Source of the DNA: Actinomycetota bacterium
GTDB taxonomy: Bacteria > Actinomycetota > Thermoleophilia > Gaiellales > F1-60-MAGs149
Length of the DNA stretch: 64,000 nucleotides
Assembly: GCA_026392355.1 (NCBI GenBank)
Contig: JAPLCF010000030.1
Location: 186,001-250,000, forward strand
Direction of reading: 5' to 3'
Position numbers and translations under genes: made by a program. This document shows positions 1-7,576 of the stretch, one piece after another. Under the pieces are notes generated by a model. The model saw nothing but the letters and a program-made list of their open reading frames with translations, made no database searches and was not told the DNA's origin. The first letter of the stretch is position 1. Each line of letters opens with the position of its first letter.

Positions 1-2
1 CA

Positions 3-617
3 CCCGTGGCAACGGGTGATGGTGGCACGTTGGTCGAACGTTGGCTGGACGCCGTCGAGCGCGATCTGCGCATCGTTGCCGCCAGCACTCCGCCCGAGAC
101 GCTGGACCGTGCCGCGGCACTGCTCGAGTCGGGTGAGGGTTGGATCCACGTGTTCGGGCAACGTGCCAGTGCAGCTGTGGCCGAGTACGCCTACTTCCTG
201 ATCAACCCGATGCTGCCGAACGTCGTGCGGGTCGAAGCGGGGGAGTCCGCGCTGGCCGACCGCCTGATCGGTATCGGTCCCGAGGATCGACTGCTCGCGT
301 TTACCTTTCGTCGCTACGCGAAGGTGACGACCGATGTCGCTGCGTTCTTCCAAGAGGCGGGAGCACCGGTCGTGCTCGTCACCGATTCGCCCGCCGCGCC
401 TGCCGCCAAGCACGCCACGGAGGTACTGATCTGCGCCGACGACGCGCCAGGACGCTTCCCGACCGCCGTGACCGGCATTTTCCTCGTCGAGCTGCTGGCG
501 GCCACGCTGCTCGAGCGCAACCCCGACGGTATCGGTCGCCGACTGGACGACGCCGAGCGCGCCTGGGGCCGGTTCGGGACGTACGGCGCGGAGCAAGGCG
601 AGCCAGACGCCAGCTGA
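3..617 (+). CDS. SIS-domain protein, probable C-terminal part of an RpiR/MurR-type regulator (5' partial)
   Basis: The reading frame is already open at the window edge, so the gene is probably cut. What is visible is about 200 residues with a sugar-isomerase (SIS) fold: the segment WIHVFGQRASAAVAEYA resembles the phosphosugar-binding GxGxS loop, followed by the alternating strands LLAFTFRRYAK and APVVLVTDSPAA typical of the fold. In RpiR/MurR regulators this domain follows an N-terminal helix-turn-helix of about 80 residues, which would lie upstream of the window. A GTG at base 6 could start a stand-alone SIS protein instead. No partner or substrate can be named. The next gene begins 163 bases later, and that gap holds only an operator-like palindrome. 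Confidence 0.6.
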   Translation, partial: PVATGDGGTLVERWLDAVERDLRIVAASTPPETLDRAAALLESGEGWIHVFGQRASAAVAEYAYFLINPMLPNVVRVEAGESALADRLIGIGPEDRLLAFTFRRYAKVTTDVAAFFQEAGAPVVLVTDSPAAPAAKHATEVLICADDAPGRFPTAVTGIFLVELLAATLLERNPDGIGRRLDDAERAWGRFGTYGAEQGEPDAS

Positions 618-746
618 AGTTCGGTAATCCGGCGGAGGACGCTCAATATCCTTACGCTGTCACTCCACACTCTGGCTCTGTCCTGCGCAGCTCGCAACGG
701 CGAGAAGCAGCCGCAGTTGCCGGCCGGCTAAGACGCCACGGGAGTC

Positions 747-766
747 GGATGAGAGCCATCTCATCC
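747..766. promoter_or_regulatory. Palindromic operator-like site upstream of the response regulator (site 1)
   Basis: A perfect inverted repeat, GGATGAGA-N4-TCTCATCC, ends 14 bases before the response-regulator start. Its right arm TCTCATCC recurs exactly at 2981-2988, and the core TGAGA-N4-YCTCA recurs at 4767-4780. The three copies sit in front of three transcription units of the same locus, so autoregulation by the adjacent OmpR-family regulator is the natural inference. No conventional Shine-Dalgarno lies between the site and the start codon. Confidence 0.55.
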
Positions 767-780
767 GCGACTGTCACGAT

Positions 781-1467
781 ATGGCCATGCGCATTCTGGT
801 TGTCGAAGACGAGCCGCTGATCGCCTCCTTCATTGAGAAGGGACTGACCGCGGAGGGTCACGCGATCGAGGTGGCTGGCGATGGGCCCGCCGCCGTCGGC
901 ACGTTCATTCACGCGCCGGCCGATCTCGTGATCCTCGACGTCATGCTCCCCGGCTTCGACGGCTTCGAGGTGCTCTCACAGATTCGCCAGTTCGACCCAC
1001 TCGTGCCTGTGATCATGCTGACCGCTCGCGGCGACATCGAGGACCGCGTGCGCGGCTTAGACCTCGGCGCGACCGACTATGTCGTGAAGCCCTTCGCCTT
1101 TGCCGAACTCGCCGCACGCGTGCGCTCACACCTCAGGACGGTCGACCGCGCTTCGGCAGCGTCGCGCAGCGACGAGGTCGTCGTCGGCGACCTCAATCTC
1201 GATCTACGGCGCCGAGAGGTGCAGCTGGACGGTGACGGCGTCCAGTTGTCTGCGCGCGAGTTCGCGTTGCTCGAGTACTTGATGCGCCATCCCGGTCAGG
1301 TGCTTTCCCGCCAGCAAATCCTCGACGGCGTCTGGGGCATCTCGCACGATCCGCGCTCCAACGTGGTCGATGTCTACATCCGGTATCTGCGCACCAAGAT
1401 TGGCGACGACGACGCCGCCCGCATCGAGACGGTCAGGGGCATGGGATACCGCCTGGTGGATCGGTGA
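781..1467 (+). CDS. OmpR/PhoB-family DNA-binding response regulator
   Basis: Cytoplasmic transcription factor of a two-component pair. Residues 1-120 form a receiver domain with the acidic pocket (EDE at 9-11), the phosphoacceptor D53 in LVILDVMLPG, T81 in the LTA motif and K103 in VVKPF. Residues about 130-228 form a winged helix ending in the family signature VRGMGYRL. The length of 228 is normal. ATG at 781 or at 787 could be the start; neither has a clear ribosome site, so the message may be close to leaderless. The stop overlaps the GTG of the kinase gene (GTGA), indicating a two-gene operon. The palindrome ending at 766 is a likely autoregulatory operator. Closest named types are MprA/CseB-like regulators, but I do not assign one. 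Confidence 0.93.
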   Translation: MAMRILVVEDEPLIASFIEKGLTAEGHAIEVAGDGPAAVGTFIHAPADLVILDVMLPGFDGFEVLSQIRQFDPLVPVIMLTARGDIEDRVRGLDLGATDYVVKPFAFAELAARVRSHLRTVDRASAASRSDEVVVGDLNLDLRRREVQLDGDGVQLSAREFALLEYLMRHPGQVLSRQQILDGVWGISHDPRSNVVDVYIRYLRTKIGDDDAARIETVRGMGYRLVDR

Positions 1468-2969
1468 ATCGTCGCCTCCCGATCCGCCTGCGCCTCGCAG
1501 CCACCAGTGTCGTCCTCGTCGTGATGGTCTTGGCGCTGACCGGGGGCGTGGTGGTGGCGCTCGAGCGCCAGAGCTTGGATGACGGCCTCGCGGAGCAGGC
1601 GACGATCGAGGCACGCAGCCTGCTTGCCGTGGCGTCCCAGGCCGAGCCCGATCCCGTGCCTTCGGACAACACCACGTCGTCTTCCGACGCGAACCCCGAC
1701 GATGACGCCGTCGTCCCCGACGTCCCCGAGCCCCCAGACGATGACACCGATGCTTCTTCGGGCAGCACCGACGAGCCCGACGCGCGCAGCACGGCGTCCG
1801 GCACCGCCGTGCTTGACGCCAGTACTGAGCCCTATCTCGTGCGCCGCGGCGCCTCCGACAACCTGCTTGCCGTGCAGGCTCCCGGCTCCGCCGCCGTGCT
1901 CAACAGCGAGGACGCGCGCAGACTCCTCACGTACCTCGACGATCCCATTGGCACCACGATCACCGAGCTCGATGGCGACGGCTACACCATCGCCGTTGCG
2001 CGGGATGCCGTCGGCATCACGGCCGTCGCCGGCGTGCCGCGGGAGGCTGCGGACGAGCGCATTGGCGAGGTGGTGCGAGCACTACTGATCGCCGGTGGCG
2101 TCGGCGCAGCCCTGACCATCCTCGGCGCGTGGTTCGCCGCCCGCAGCGCGCTGCGCCCGCTGACAACCATGACGCGCCGAGCCGAGGCCGTCTCTGCCGG
2201 TCGCCTCGACGCCCGCGTTGGACCGATCAGCGGAGACGACGAGATCGCACGACTGACCCGTGCCGTCGACGACATGCTTGAGCGACTCCAGCAGGCATTC
2301 GCCGCCCAGCAGCGTTTCGTCCAAGACGCATCGCACGAACTGCGGACGCCCATCACGATCGCCAGGGGCCATCTCGAGGTGACGAATCCGGCGCACGAGG
2401 ATCCTGCTGCCGTGCAGGCGGAGATCGACTTGGCGGTCGCTGAGCTCGCCCGGATGGGAGAACTTGTAGAGCGCCTCTTGCTCCTCGCGCGGGCCGGCGA
2501 GCTGCCGGCCGAACGCCTGCGCCGTTCCTCGGCCAATGTGCTCGCAGAGGATGCCCTAGCGCGCGTGCGCGGCAACGGTTCACGCCGCTGGGAAATTGAA
2601 TCGGATCCTGCCAATCCGCACGTGTTGGCCGACCACGATGCGCTCGTCGACGTGCTCGTCAACCTGCTCCGCAACGCAGAGCGCCACACGGGCAATAACG
2701 GCACGATCCGCGTGACCGTGCGTGCCGATCACCATCAGGTGGAGTTGTCGGTGGAGGACGATGGCGAGGGTATTCCCGCCAATCTGCTGCCCACGATCTT
2801 CGATCGATTCACCCGCGCGGACGCCGCCCGGACCCGCGATGCCGGCGGCGCCGGACTCGGTCTCGCGATCTCTCGGGCGTACGCGGAGGCGCACGGAGGC
2901 ACCATCGCGGTAGCGTCGGAGCCTGGCCGTGGCGCCACCTTTACCGTGAGCCTGCCACGCGTCGACTGA
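1464..2969 (+). CDS. Membrane sensor histidine kinase, partner of the preceding regulator
   Basis: Senses a signal outside the membrane and phosphorylates the adjacent response regulator. A first membrane segment lies at about residues 11-33. An extracytoplasmic region follows that contains an unusual stretch of about 50 residues rich in Asp, Pro and Ser (about 65-115) before a folded part. The second membrane segment is at about 204-228, then a HAMP linker. The HisKA motif SHELRTPIT carries phosphoacceptor H291. The ATPase domain shows the N box (NLLRNAERH), G1 box (DDGEGI), F box (FDRFTR) and G2 box (GAGLGLAI). Length 501. The disordered acidic insert may be the ligand- or metal-sensing element; that is a guess. 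Confidence 0.93.
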   Translation: MNRRLPIRLRLAATSVVLVVMVLALTGGVVVALERQSLDDGLAEQATIEARSLLAVASQAEPDPVPSDNTTSSSDANPDDDAVVPDVPEPPDDDTDASSGSTDEPDARSTASGTAVLDASTEPYLVRRGASDNLLAVQAPGSAAVLNSEDARRLLTYLDDPIGTTITELDGDGYTIAVARDAVGITAVAGVPREAADERIGEVVRALLIAGGVGAALTILGAWFAARSALRPLTTMTRRAEAVSAGRLDARVGPISGDDEIARLTRAVDDMLERLQQAFAAQQRFVQDASHELRTPITIARGHLEVTNPAHEDPAAVQAEIDLAVAELARMGELVERLLLLARAGELPAERLRRSSANVLAEDALARVRGNGSRRWEIESDPANPHVLADHDALVDVLVNLLRNAERHTGNNGTIRVTVRADHHQVELSVEDDGEGIPANLLPTIFDRFTRADAARTRDAGGAGLGLAISRAYAEAHGGTIAVASEPGRGATFTVSLPRVD

Positions 2970-2996
2970 GGTGAGAGTCCTCTCATCCGGTTCTCA
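2969..2996. promoter_or_regulatory. Operator-like site upstream of the exported-protein genes (site 2)
   Basis: Contains TGAGA-N4-TCTCATCC (imperfect palindrome, bases 2972-2988) and a direct repeat TCTCA at 2981 and again at 2992, exactly 11 bases apart. Direct repeats with one-helical-turn spacing are the usual target of OmpR/PhoB-type winged-helix regulators. It lies in the 108-base gap between the kinase gene and the first small exported protein, and its right arm is identical to the right arm of site 1. Confidence 0.55.
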
Positions 2997-3077
2997 CGGA
3001 ACGAGCGGACACACGGAGCAGGATGGGTGCGACAGAGAATCCCCGCCCCGGGGACACCACGTCGAGGAACCCGTCTC

Positions 3078-3440
3078 ATGCAAAGCACCACCATCACCCG
3101 AATCACCACCGGCTCCCTCGCCGCGCTCCTCGCGGGCTCGGTCGGGTACGGCATCCACCAGACCAATCAGGCCGACGCGGCCCGCAGCACGGCAGCCGCG
3201 TGGCAGCAGGAGGCCACCGGCTGGCAAACGGCCGCCGCCTCAACGCAGGTCGCGAACGAGAAGCTGGTTCGCACGTACAACAACCTCATCACCCAGACGC
3301 GACAGGCGGAACAGGCGCAAGCCGCAGCCGCAGCCGTGCCAGCGACACCTGTCACCGCGGCCGTCGCGTCCACTCCCGCCCCCGCAGCCCCGGCGGTGCA
3401 GGCGGCTCCTGCCCAAGCCCCGACCAGTCAGGCGAGTTGA
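3078..3440 (+). CDS. Small exported or membrane-anchored Ala/Gln-rich protein of unknown function
   Basis: A 120-residue protein starting at an ATG placed 8 bases after a good ribosome site (GAGGAA at 3064-3069). The N-terminus TRITTGSLAALLAGSVGYGI is a signal peptide or single membrane anchor. Residues about 33-80 are rich in Ala, Gln and Thr with a helical, coiled-coil-like pattern (AWQQEATGWQTAAAS). The C-terminal 40 residues are Ala/Pro-rich, a probable extended cell-wall-spanning segment. No domain is recognised and no Cys is present. It stands directly before a second small exported protein and ApbE, so it may be a structural or electron-carrying part of that extracytoplasmic system; there is no FMN-attachment motif of the D-x-x-(S/T)-G-A-(S/T) type. 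Confidence 0.7.
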   Translation: MQSTTITRITTGSLAALLAGSVGYGIHQTNQADAARSTAAAWQQEATGWQTAAASTQVANEKLVRTYNNLITQTRQAEQAQAAAAAVPATPVTAAVASTPAPAAPAVQAAPAQAPTSQAS

Positions 3441-3444
3441 GATC

Positions 3445-3888
3445 ATGAAGCACTATCGAACCCGCATCATCGGCAGCGTTGCCGCCGGAACAGGCGCGGC
3501 CGCGCTGGTGATTGCCGGCATGGCCTTCGGCATGCCGAACTTCAACGAGGAGCGCGATCCCGCCCTCACGGAGTCCGCCCGCGCTCGACAGGAGTTGCGT
3601 CAGCGTGACGTCGCATCGACGAGCACGTCGCCCTGGGGCTCCTCGGACGCGAGCCGCACCAAGGCCGGCGAGCAGATCCTTCCCGCGCAGGCCGCTCCGG
3701 CTCCTGCTGCGGACGCAGCGATTGCCGCCGCCCCTGCGGTCGTGCCTGCCGCTGCCGAGGAGCCAACGTCGGCCCCCTCGCCCGTGTACGCAGGCGAGTA
3801 CGACGAGGACGACGACGAGAGCGCTGGGCATGCCGAATATGAAGGCGGCGACGACTACGGCGATGACGAGGGCGGTGAGGACGATTGA
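3445..3888 (+). CDS. Exported protein with an Asp/Glu-rich C-terminal tail, unknown function
   Basis: A 147-residue protein beginning 4 bases after its neighbour's stop. Residues about 8-30 form a signal peptide or membrane anchor. The middle is Ala/Pro-rich and probably disordered. The last 33 residues are dominated by Asp, Glu and Gly (YDEDDDESAG... GGDDYGDDEGGEDD), a strongly acidic tail that could bind divalent or ferric cations or basic partners. The final codons overlap the TTG start of apbE, so the two are translationally coupled. No ApbE flavinylation motif is visible. Function unknown; the link to iron or flavin chemistry comes only from the neighbours. Confidence 0.7.
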   Translation: MKHYRTRIIGSVAAGTGAAALVIAGMAFGMPNFNEERDPALTESARARQELRQRDVASTSTSPWGSSDASRTKAGEQILPAQAAPAPAADAAIAAAPAVVPAAAEEPTSAPSPVYAGEYDEDDDESAGHAEYEGGDDYGDDEGGEDD

Positions 3889-4769
3889 ACAGCGCGCCGA
3901 CCGAACCCACGGTCCCCTTGCTTGACTGGACATTCCGCGCGATGGGCACGTCGTGGCGCATCCACCATGGCGGCGGGGTGTCCGGTGAGCTCGCGCAGCT
4001 GGTTGCCGATGCAGTCGGTGCCGATGAGCGACGGTGGTCGCGCTTTCAGTCGCAGAGCGACGTCGCCCGCATCAGTAGCGGGGCGGGCGAGCCAGTGGAG
4101 GTCGCCGCAGAGACGATCGAACTGATCGAGGCCGCCGTCGCCTGGAGCCGAGCCACCCAGTGTGTGTTCCAGCCGCTCGTCGGAGATCAGCTCGCGCGTT
4201 GGGGCTACCGACACGAGCTTGGCGACGCCATCGTGGCGCCCACGGACGCCTCAGTGCCCGACGCCGCGACCATCGTCGTTTCTGCCGCCAACCGCACGGT
4301 ATGTATCCCCGCCGCCTCCCAGCTGGATCTCGGGGGCATCGGCAAGTCGTGGTCGGCCGTGCGCGCCGGCCGCCTGCTCGCAGAACGTGTCGCTGACCAG
4401 CGGCTGATCATCGACGCAGGCGGCGATCTGGCGATCGTCCGCGGCTCGCACGCGATCAGCACCATCGCCGGCTCGGTGCCGGCCATGGCCGGAGAGGGTG
4501 TGGCAACCTCGAGCAGCGAACGACGCAGCTGGAGCGTGCCCGAGGTCGGCGACGGACATCATCTGATCGATCCCGCGACAGGCGTCCCTGGCGCGCGCGG
4601 TACCGCCGTCGTCGTCGGACAGGATCCCGTTGCCGCCGACGTATTGGCCTCATGCCTCGTGCTGCGTCCGGCGCTGCTGGACGACCTCGAAGTGCCGGCG
4701 GCCCGTATCGAGCTCGACGGCACCGTGCATACAAACGCCGCCTGGATCGCCCGCTGCGCCACCGCATGA
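3885..4769 (+). CDS. apbE: FAD:protein FMN transferase (ApbE family)
   Basis: ApbE enzymes cut FAD and attach FMN covalently to a Thr/Ser of exported flavoproteins. Family landmarks are present in order: AMGTSW at about residue 20, RRWSRFQSQSDVARIS (about 46-61), FQPLVGDQLARWGYR, LDLGGIGKSW (flavin/Mg site), IDAGGDLAI, and the C-terminal HHLIDPATGVP. Length 294 is at the short end but complete. Start is TTG at 3885, overlapping the previous stop (TTGA). No obvious signal peptide or lipobox is present, so where it acts is unclear. In other bacteria ApbE sits beside an FMN_bind-domain substrate; none is visible here, which makes the two small exported proteins and the ferric-reductase-like protein the only local partners. 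Confidence 0.9.
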   Translation: MNSAPTEPTVPLLDWTFRAMGTSWRIHHGGGVSGELAQLVADAVGADERRWSRFQSQSDVARISSGAGEPVEVAAETIELIEAAVAWSRATQCVFQPLVGDQLARWGYRHELGDAIVAPTDASVPDAATIVVSAANRTVCIPAASQLDLGGIGKSWSAVRAGRLLAERVADQRLIIDAGGDLAIVRGSHAISTIAGSVPAMAGEGVATSSSERRSWSVPEVGDGHHLIDPATGVPGARGTAVVVGQDPVAADVLASCLVLRPALLDDLEVPAARIELDGTVHTNAAWIARCATA

Positions 4770-4794
4770 GAGAACCCTCATGCGTCGCTCATGC
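4763..4794. promoter_or_regulatory. Operator-like site upstream of the ferric-reductase-like gene (site 3)
   Basis: CGCATGAG-N6-CTCATGCG is a perfect 8-bp-arm palindrome (4763-4784), and CTCATGC is repeated exactly at 4777 and 4788, an 11-base period. The core TGAGA-N4-CCTCA matches sites 1 and 2. It overlaps the apbE stop codon and lies about 70 bases before the ferric-reductase-like gene, suggesting that this gene has its own promoter under the same regulator. Confidence 0.55.
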
Positions 4795-4863
4795 AAACCG
4801 CAGGGCGACCCCCGACCATGAGTCCATGCACCCACCGCACATGACACCCGAGAAGGAAACCCC

Positions 4864-5400
4864 ATGATCCTCTGGGAGATCGCCCGCGCGACTGGCCTCG
4901 TCGCCATCGTCGTTTACACCCTCACCGCAGCCTGGGGAATCCTGCTCGCCGGCCGCGGCATCCAACAGCCGAAGGGCGCGCTCGAGCTGCATCGTTCATT
5001 GCAGACGCTCGGCCTGATCGCGATCATCACGCACGTCGGCGTGCTGCTACTCGATAGCTACGCCAAGGTCGAGTGGACCGCCGTGTTCGGTATCGACTCG
5101 CGGCCCGCGATCGTACTCGGCGCAATCGCCCTGTGGCTGGCGATCGCTCTGCCGCTTTCCTTTGCACTCCGACAGCGCAAGCGGGTCAGCTTCAAAGCAT
5201 GGCGCGCCGTGCACTACCTCGCCTACGCGTTCTGGGCAAGTGCCGTTGCTCACGGACTGTGGATTGGTACGGACACCCGCAACCCCATAGTCCTCGCCGG
5301 CTACGGCGTCGCCATCGCACTGGTGGTCGGCGCGACCGCCTGGCGGCTGCTCGGCGGCGCGCCGCCCAAGTCCAGTCGGCGAGAGGCACCGGCCGCCTGA
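4864..5400 (+). CDS. Ferric-reductase-like transmembrane protein (b-type heme, short form)
   Basis: A 178-residue integral membrane protein with about five hydrophobic segments. Two pairs of membrane-embedded histidines, H43-x13-H57 and H117-x12-H130, match the bis-heme ligand pattern of the ferric reductase/NOX/MsrQ superfamily. There is no attached FAD/NAD(P)H-binding reductase domain, so electrons must come from the quinone pool or from another protein, as in MsrQ-like members. AAGGAAA just before the ATG is a ribosome site. With ApbE next door this looks like a transmembrane electron conduit feeding a flavinylated or metal-binding extracytoplasmic acceptor; the direction of electron flow is inference. 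Confidence 0.82.
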   Translation: MILWEIARATGLVAIVVYTLTAAWGILLAGRGIQQPKGALELHRSLQTLGLIAIITHVGVLLLDSYAKVEWTAVFGIDSRPAIVLGAIALWLAIALPLSFALRQRKRVSFKAWRAVHYLAYAFWASAVAHGLWIGTDTRNPIVLAGYGVAIALVVGATAWRLLGGAPPKSSRREAPAA

Positions 5401-5433
5401 GCCCGGTCAGCGTGTCGGATACGGTTCCCAGGC

Positions 5434-5516
5434 GCGGGTGTGGCGAAATGGCAGACGCGCCAGGTTTAGGTCCTGGTGGGGGAAACCCCGTGGAGGTTCA
5501 AGTCCTCTCACCCGCA
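5434..5516 (+). tRNA. tRNA-Leu (anticodon TAG)
   Basis: An 83-base class II tRNA: acceptor GCGGGTG pairs with CACCCGC, the anticodon stem CCAGG/CCTGG encloses loop TTTAGGT with anticodon TAG, there is a long variable arm (TGGGGGAAACCCCG region), and the T-loop is GTTCAAGTC. Discriminator A; CCA is not encoded. It reads CUA leucine codons (and other CUN by wobble). It lies 73 bases before tig. Confidence 0.97.
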
Positions 5517-5589
5517 TCGGAATACCCACACCACGTGATCCCGTACGATGGCGATCCGTATCGGGCCCAGCCGTCGGAGAAAGAAGCGC

Positions 5590-6940
5590 ATGGAAACCGC
5601 TGTAGAGACCCTCGAGGACAACAAGGTCAAGATTCGCGTCGAGGTCGATGCGCATGACGTCAATCACGCGTTCGAGCACGCGCTCAACGACCTCCGCAAG
5701 GACATGCGCCTTCCGGGCTTCCGTCCGGGCAAAGCGCCCATTGCCGTGATCCGCCAGCGGATCGGCGAGGAGGCGGTCGCCGAAGAGGCGCTGCGCACTC
5801 ACATTGACGCCTGGTGGCGGCGCGCGTGCGCTGCCGCTGCTGTCGAGGGCATCGACCGTCCCGAGATCGACTTTGACGCTCCGCCCGTTCAGGGCTCGCC
5901 CTTCGTCTTCACCGGCACCGTCGCCGTCCCGCCGAAGGCCGTGCTGCCCGCCAAGTTCGACCTGGCCGCCGTGCGCCCGTCCGTCGAGGTCTCCGATGAG
6001 GTGATCGACGAAGAGCTCGAGCGCATTCGACTCGCCGGCGCGGAGTTTCAGCCGATTGACGCCGCCGTTGAAGCAGGGCACCAGGTACTCGTGGACATGA
6101 GCGGTGCCGTTGACGGCCATCTGATCAAGGACGCGCAGGCCACCGACCTGATGGTGGAGGGACGAGGCGATCATCGGCATGAAGACCGGCGATGTGAAGG
6201 ATGTCGCGATGATCCTTCCCGCCGACCAGAAGCCAAAGAAGCTGGCCGGTGCCGAGGCGACCTTCACCGTGACGGTGAAGGAGGTGCGCGCCCGCGTGTT
6301 GCCGGACCTCGACGATGAGTTCGCCAAGAACATGGCCGGCTTCGACACCCTCACCGAACTGCGCGACGACATCCGCACGGCGCGTTCCGAGACCGCGAAG
6401 AACGAGGCCGACGGGTCCTTCCGACGCAACGTCCTCCAGGATCTGGGGGCCCAGGCCGAGGTCGAGATTCCGCCGTCCATGGTCGCCCGCCGAATCGACG
6501 ATCGCATGCAGTCGATGGCTCGCTCGTTGCAGCAGCAGGGCATTGGCCTCGAGCAGTACATGCAGATGATCGGTCGCGACATGAACTCGCTGTACATGGA
6601 GCTGATGCCCGAGGCTGGCCGCGAGGTCCGCGAGGAACTGGCGCTCGATGCCTACATCGAGGCCAACGGCATCACGGTCAACGACGAGACCCTGCGCGCA
6701 TTCATCGCAGAGCAGGCCGCGGAGGAGGCGGAGTCCGATGAGGTCATCGAGCGCATCATGGGCGACTCCGCGATGCGCGAAGACGTGCGTCGCGACCTGA
6801 CGCTCCGCGATGCTCTCGATCACGCGGTCGCAGCGGCCAAGGAGATCTCGCCCGAAGAGGCAGAGGCTCGTGCCAACGCGCGCCGTCCGCAGGCGGAGAC
6901 GCCCGCGAAGGAAGATGATGGGGAGGACGCGGACAACTAG
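5590..6940 (+). pseudogene. tig: Trigger factor, interrupted by a +1 frameshift near base 6162
   Basis: Ribosome-associated chaperone and peptidyl-prolyl isomerase. The N-terminal ribosome-binding domain with the signature GFRPGKAP is at about residues 46-53; the PPIase and C-terminal chaperone domains follow. The first frame reads to about codon 190 (DLMVEG), then diverges and stops at 6318. The homologous sequence resumes in the +1 frame (EAIIGMKTGDVKD...) and runs to the stop at 6938-6940. Removing one base from GGGAC at 6159-6163 restores VEGEAIIGM and a 449-residue protein of normal length. Both halves keep good conservation and the clpP-clpX neighbourhood is intact, so I suspect a sequencing or assembly insertion rather than a true pseudogene. 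Confidence 0.88.
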
Positions 6941-6990
6941 TCCGTGTCGCCCGAGCAGGAAACACCGAACCACCACCGAAAGGTCCCAAC

Positions 6991-7575
6991 GTGAGCCCTC
7001 TGGTCCCCATGGTCGTCGAGCAGACGTCGCGCGGCGAACGCGCCTTCGACATCTACAGTCGCCTCCTCAGCGAGCGCATCATCTTCCTCGGCACGCCCGT
7101 GGACGACCAGATCGCCAACCTGATCGTCGCGCAGTTGATCCATCTGGAGTCGGAAGACCCGGACAAGGACATCTCCCTGTACATCAACTCGCCGGGCGGT
7201 TCTGTCTACGCCGGCATGGCGATCTACGACACGATGCAGTTCATCAAGCCCGACGTGCAGACGATCTGCTGCGGCATTGCGATGTCGATGGGCGCGTTCC
7301 TGCTCGCCGGCGGTGCGAAGGGCAAGCGCATGGCGCTGCCGAACTCCAAGATCCTGATCCATCAGGTTTCGGCCGGCTTCCAGGGCCAAGCTACCGATAT
7401 CGAGATCCACGCCCGCGAGATCATCGACATGCGTCAGAACCTCGACCGTCTGCTCTCGCTCCATACCGGTCAGCCGGCGGAGAAGGTCAAGCAGGACACG
7501 GAGCGCGACAACTTCATGAGCGCCGAAGAGGCGAAGACGTACGGCATCATCGATCAGGTCATCGAACACCGCTGA
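6991..7575 (+). CDS. clpP: ATP-dependent Clp protease proteolytic subunit
   Basis: Serine peptidase that forms the tetradecameric chamber of ClpXP. The catalytic triad is visible: S99 in IAMSMGAF, H124 in KILIHQ and D173 in ERDNFM, at almost the same positions as in the E. coli enzyme. Length 194. GTG start with AAAGG about 7 bases upstream. It follows tig by 50 bases and precedes clpX by one base, the standard tig-clpP-clpX arrangement. Many actinobacteria carry two clpP genes; only one is seen here. Confidence 0.97.
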   Translation: MSPLVPMVVEQTSRGERAFDIYSRLLSERIIFLGTPVDDQIANLIVAQLIHLESEDPDKDISLYINSPGGSVYAGMAIYDTMQFIKPDVQTICCGIAMSMGAFLLAGGAKGKRMALPNSKILIHQVSAGFQGQATDIEIHAREIIDMRQNLDRLLSLHTGQPAEKVKQDTERDNFMSAEEAKTYGIIDQVIEHR

Positions 7576-7576
7576 G

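Noticed and set aside
3-617. Complete stand-alone SIS protein starting at GTG 6
   Set aside because: The frame is open to the window edge and the homology looks like the C-terminal two-thirds of a regulator, so it is reported as partial.
3078-3888. ApbE flavinylation site in the small exported proteins
   Set aside because: No D-x-x-(S/T)-G-A-(S/T) motif is present. The closest string, GTGAAA in the second protein, lies inside its membrane anchor and lacks the Asp.
5434-5516. tRNA-Leu with anticodon TAG as a suppressor for the clpX TAG
   Set aside because: Anticodon UAG pairs with CUA leucine codons. Reading a UAG stop codon would need anticodon CUA or UUA, which is not present in the window.
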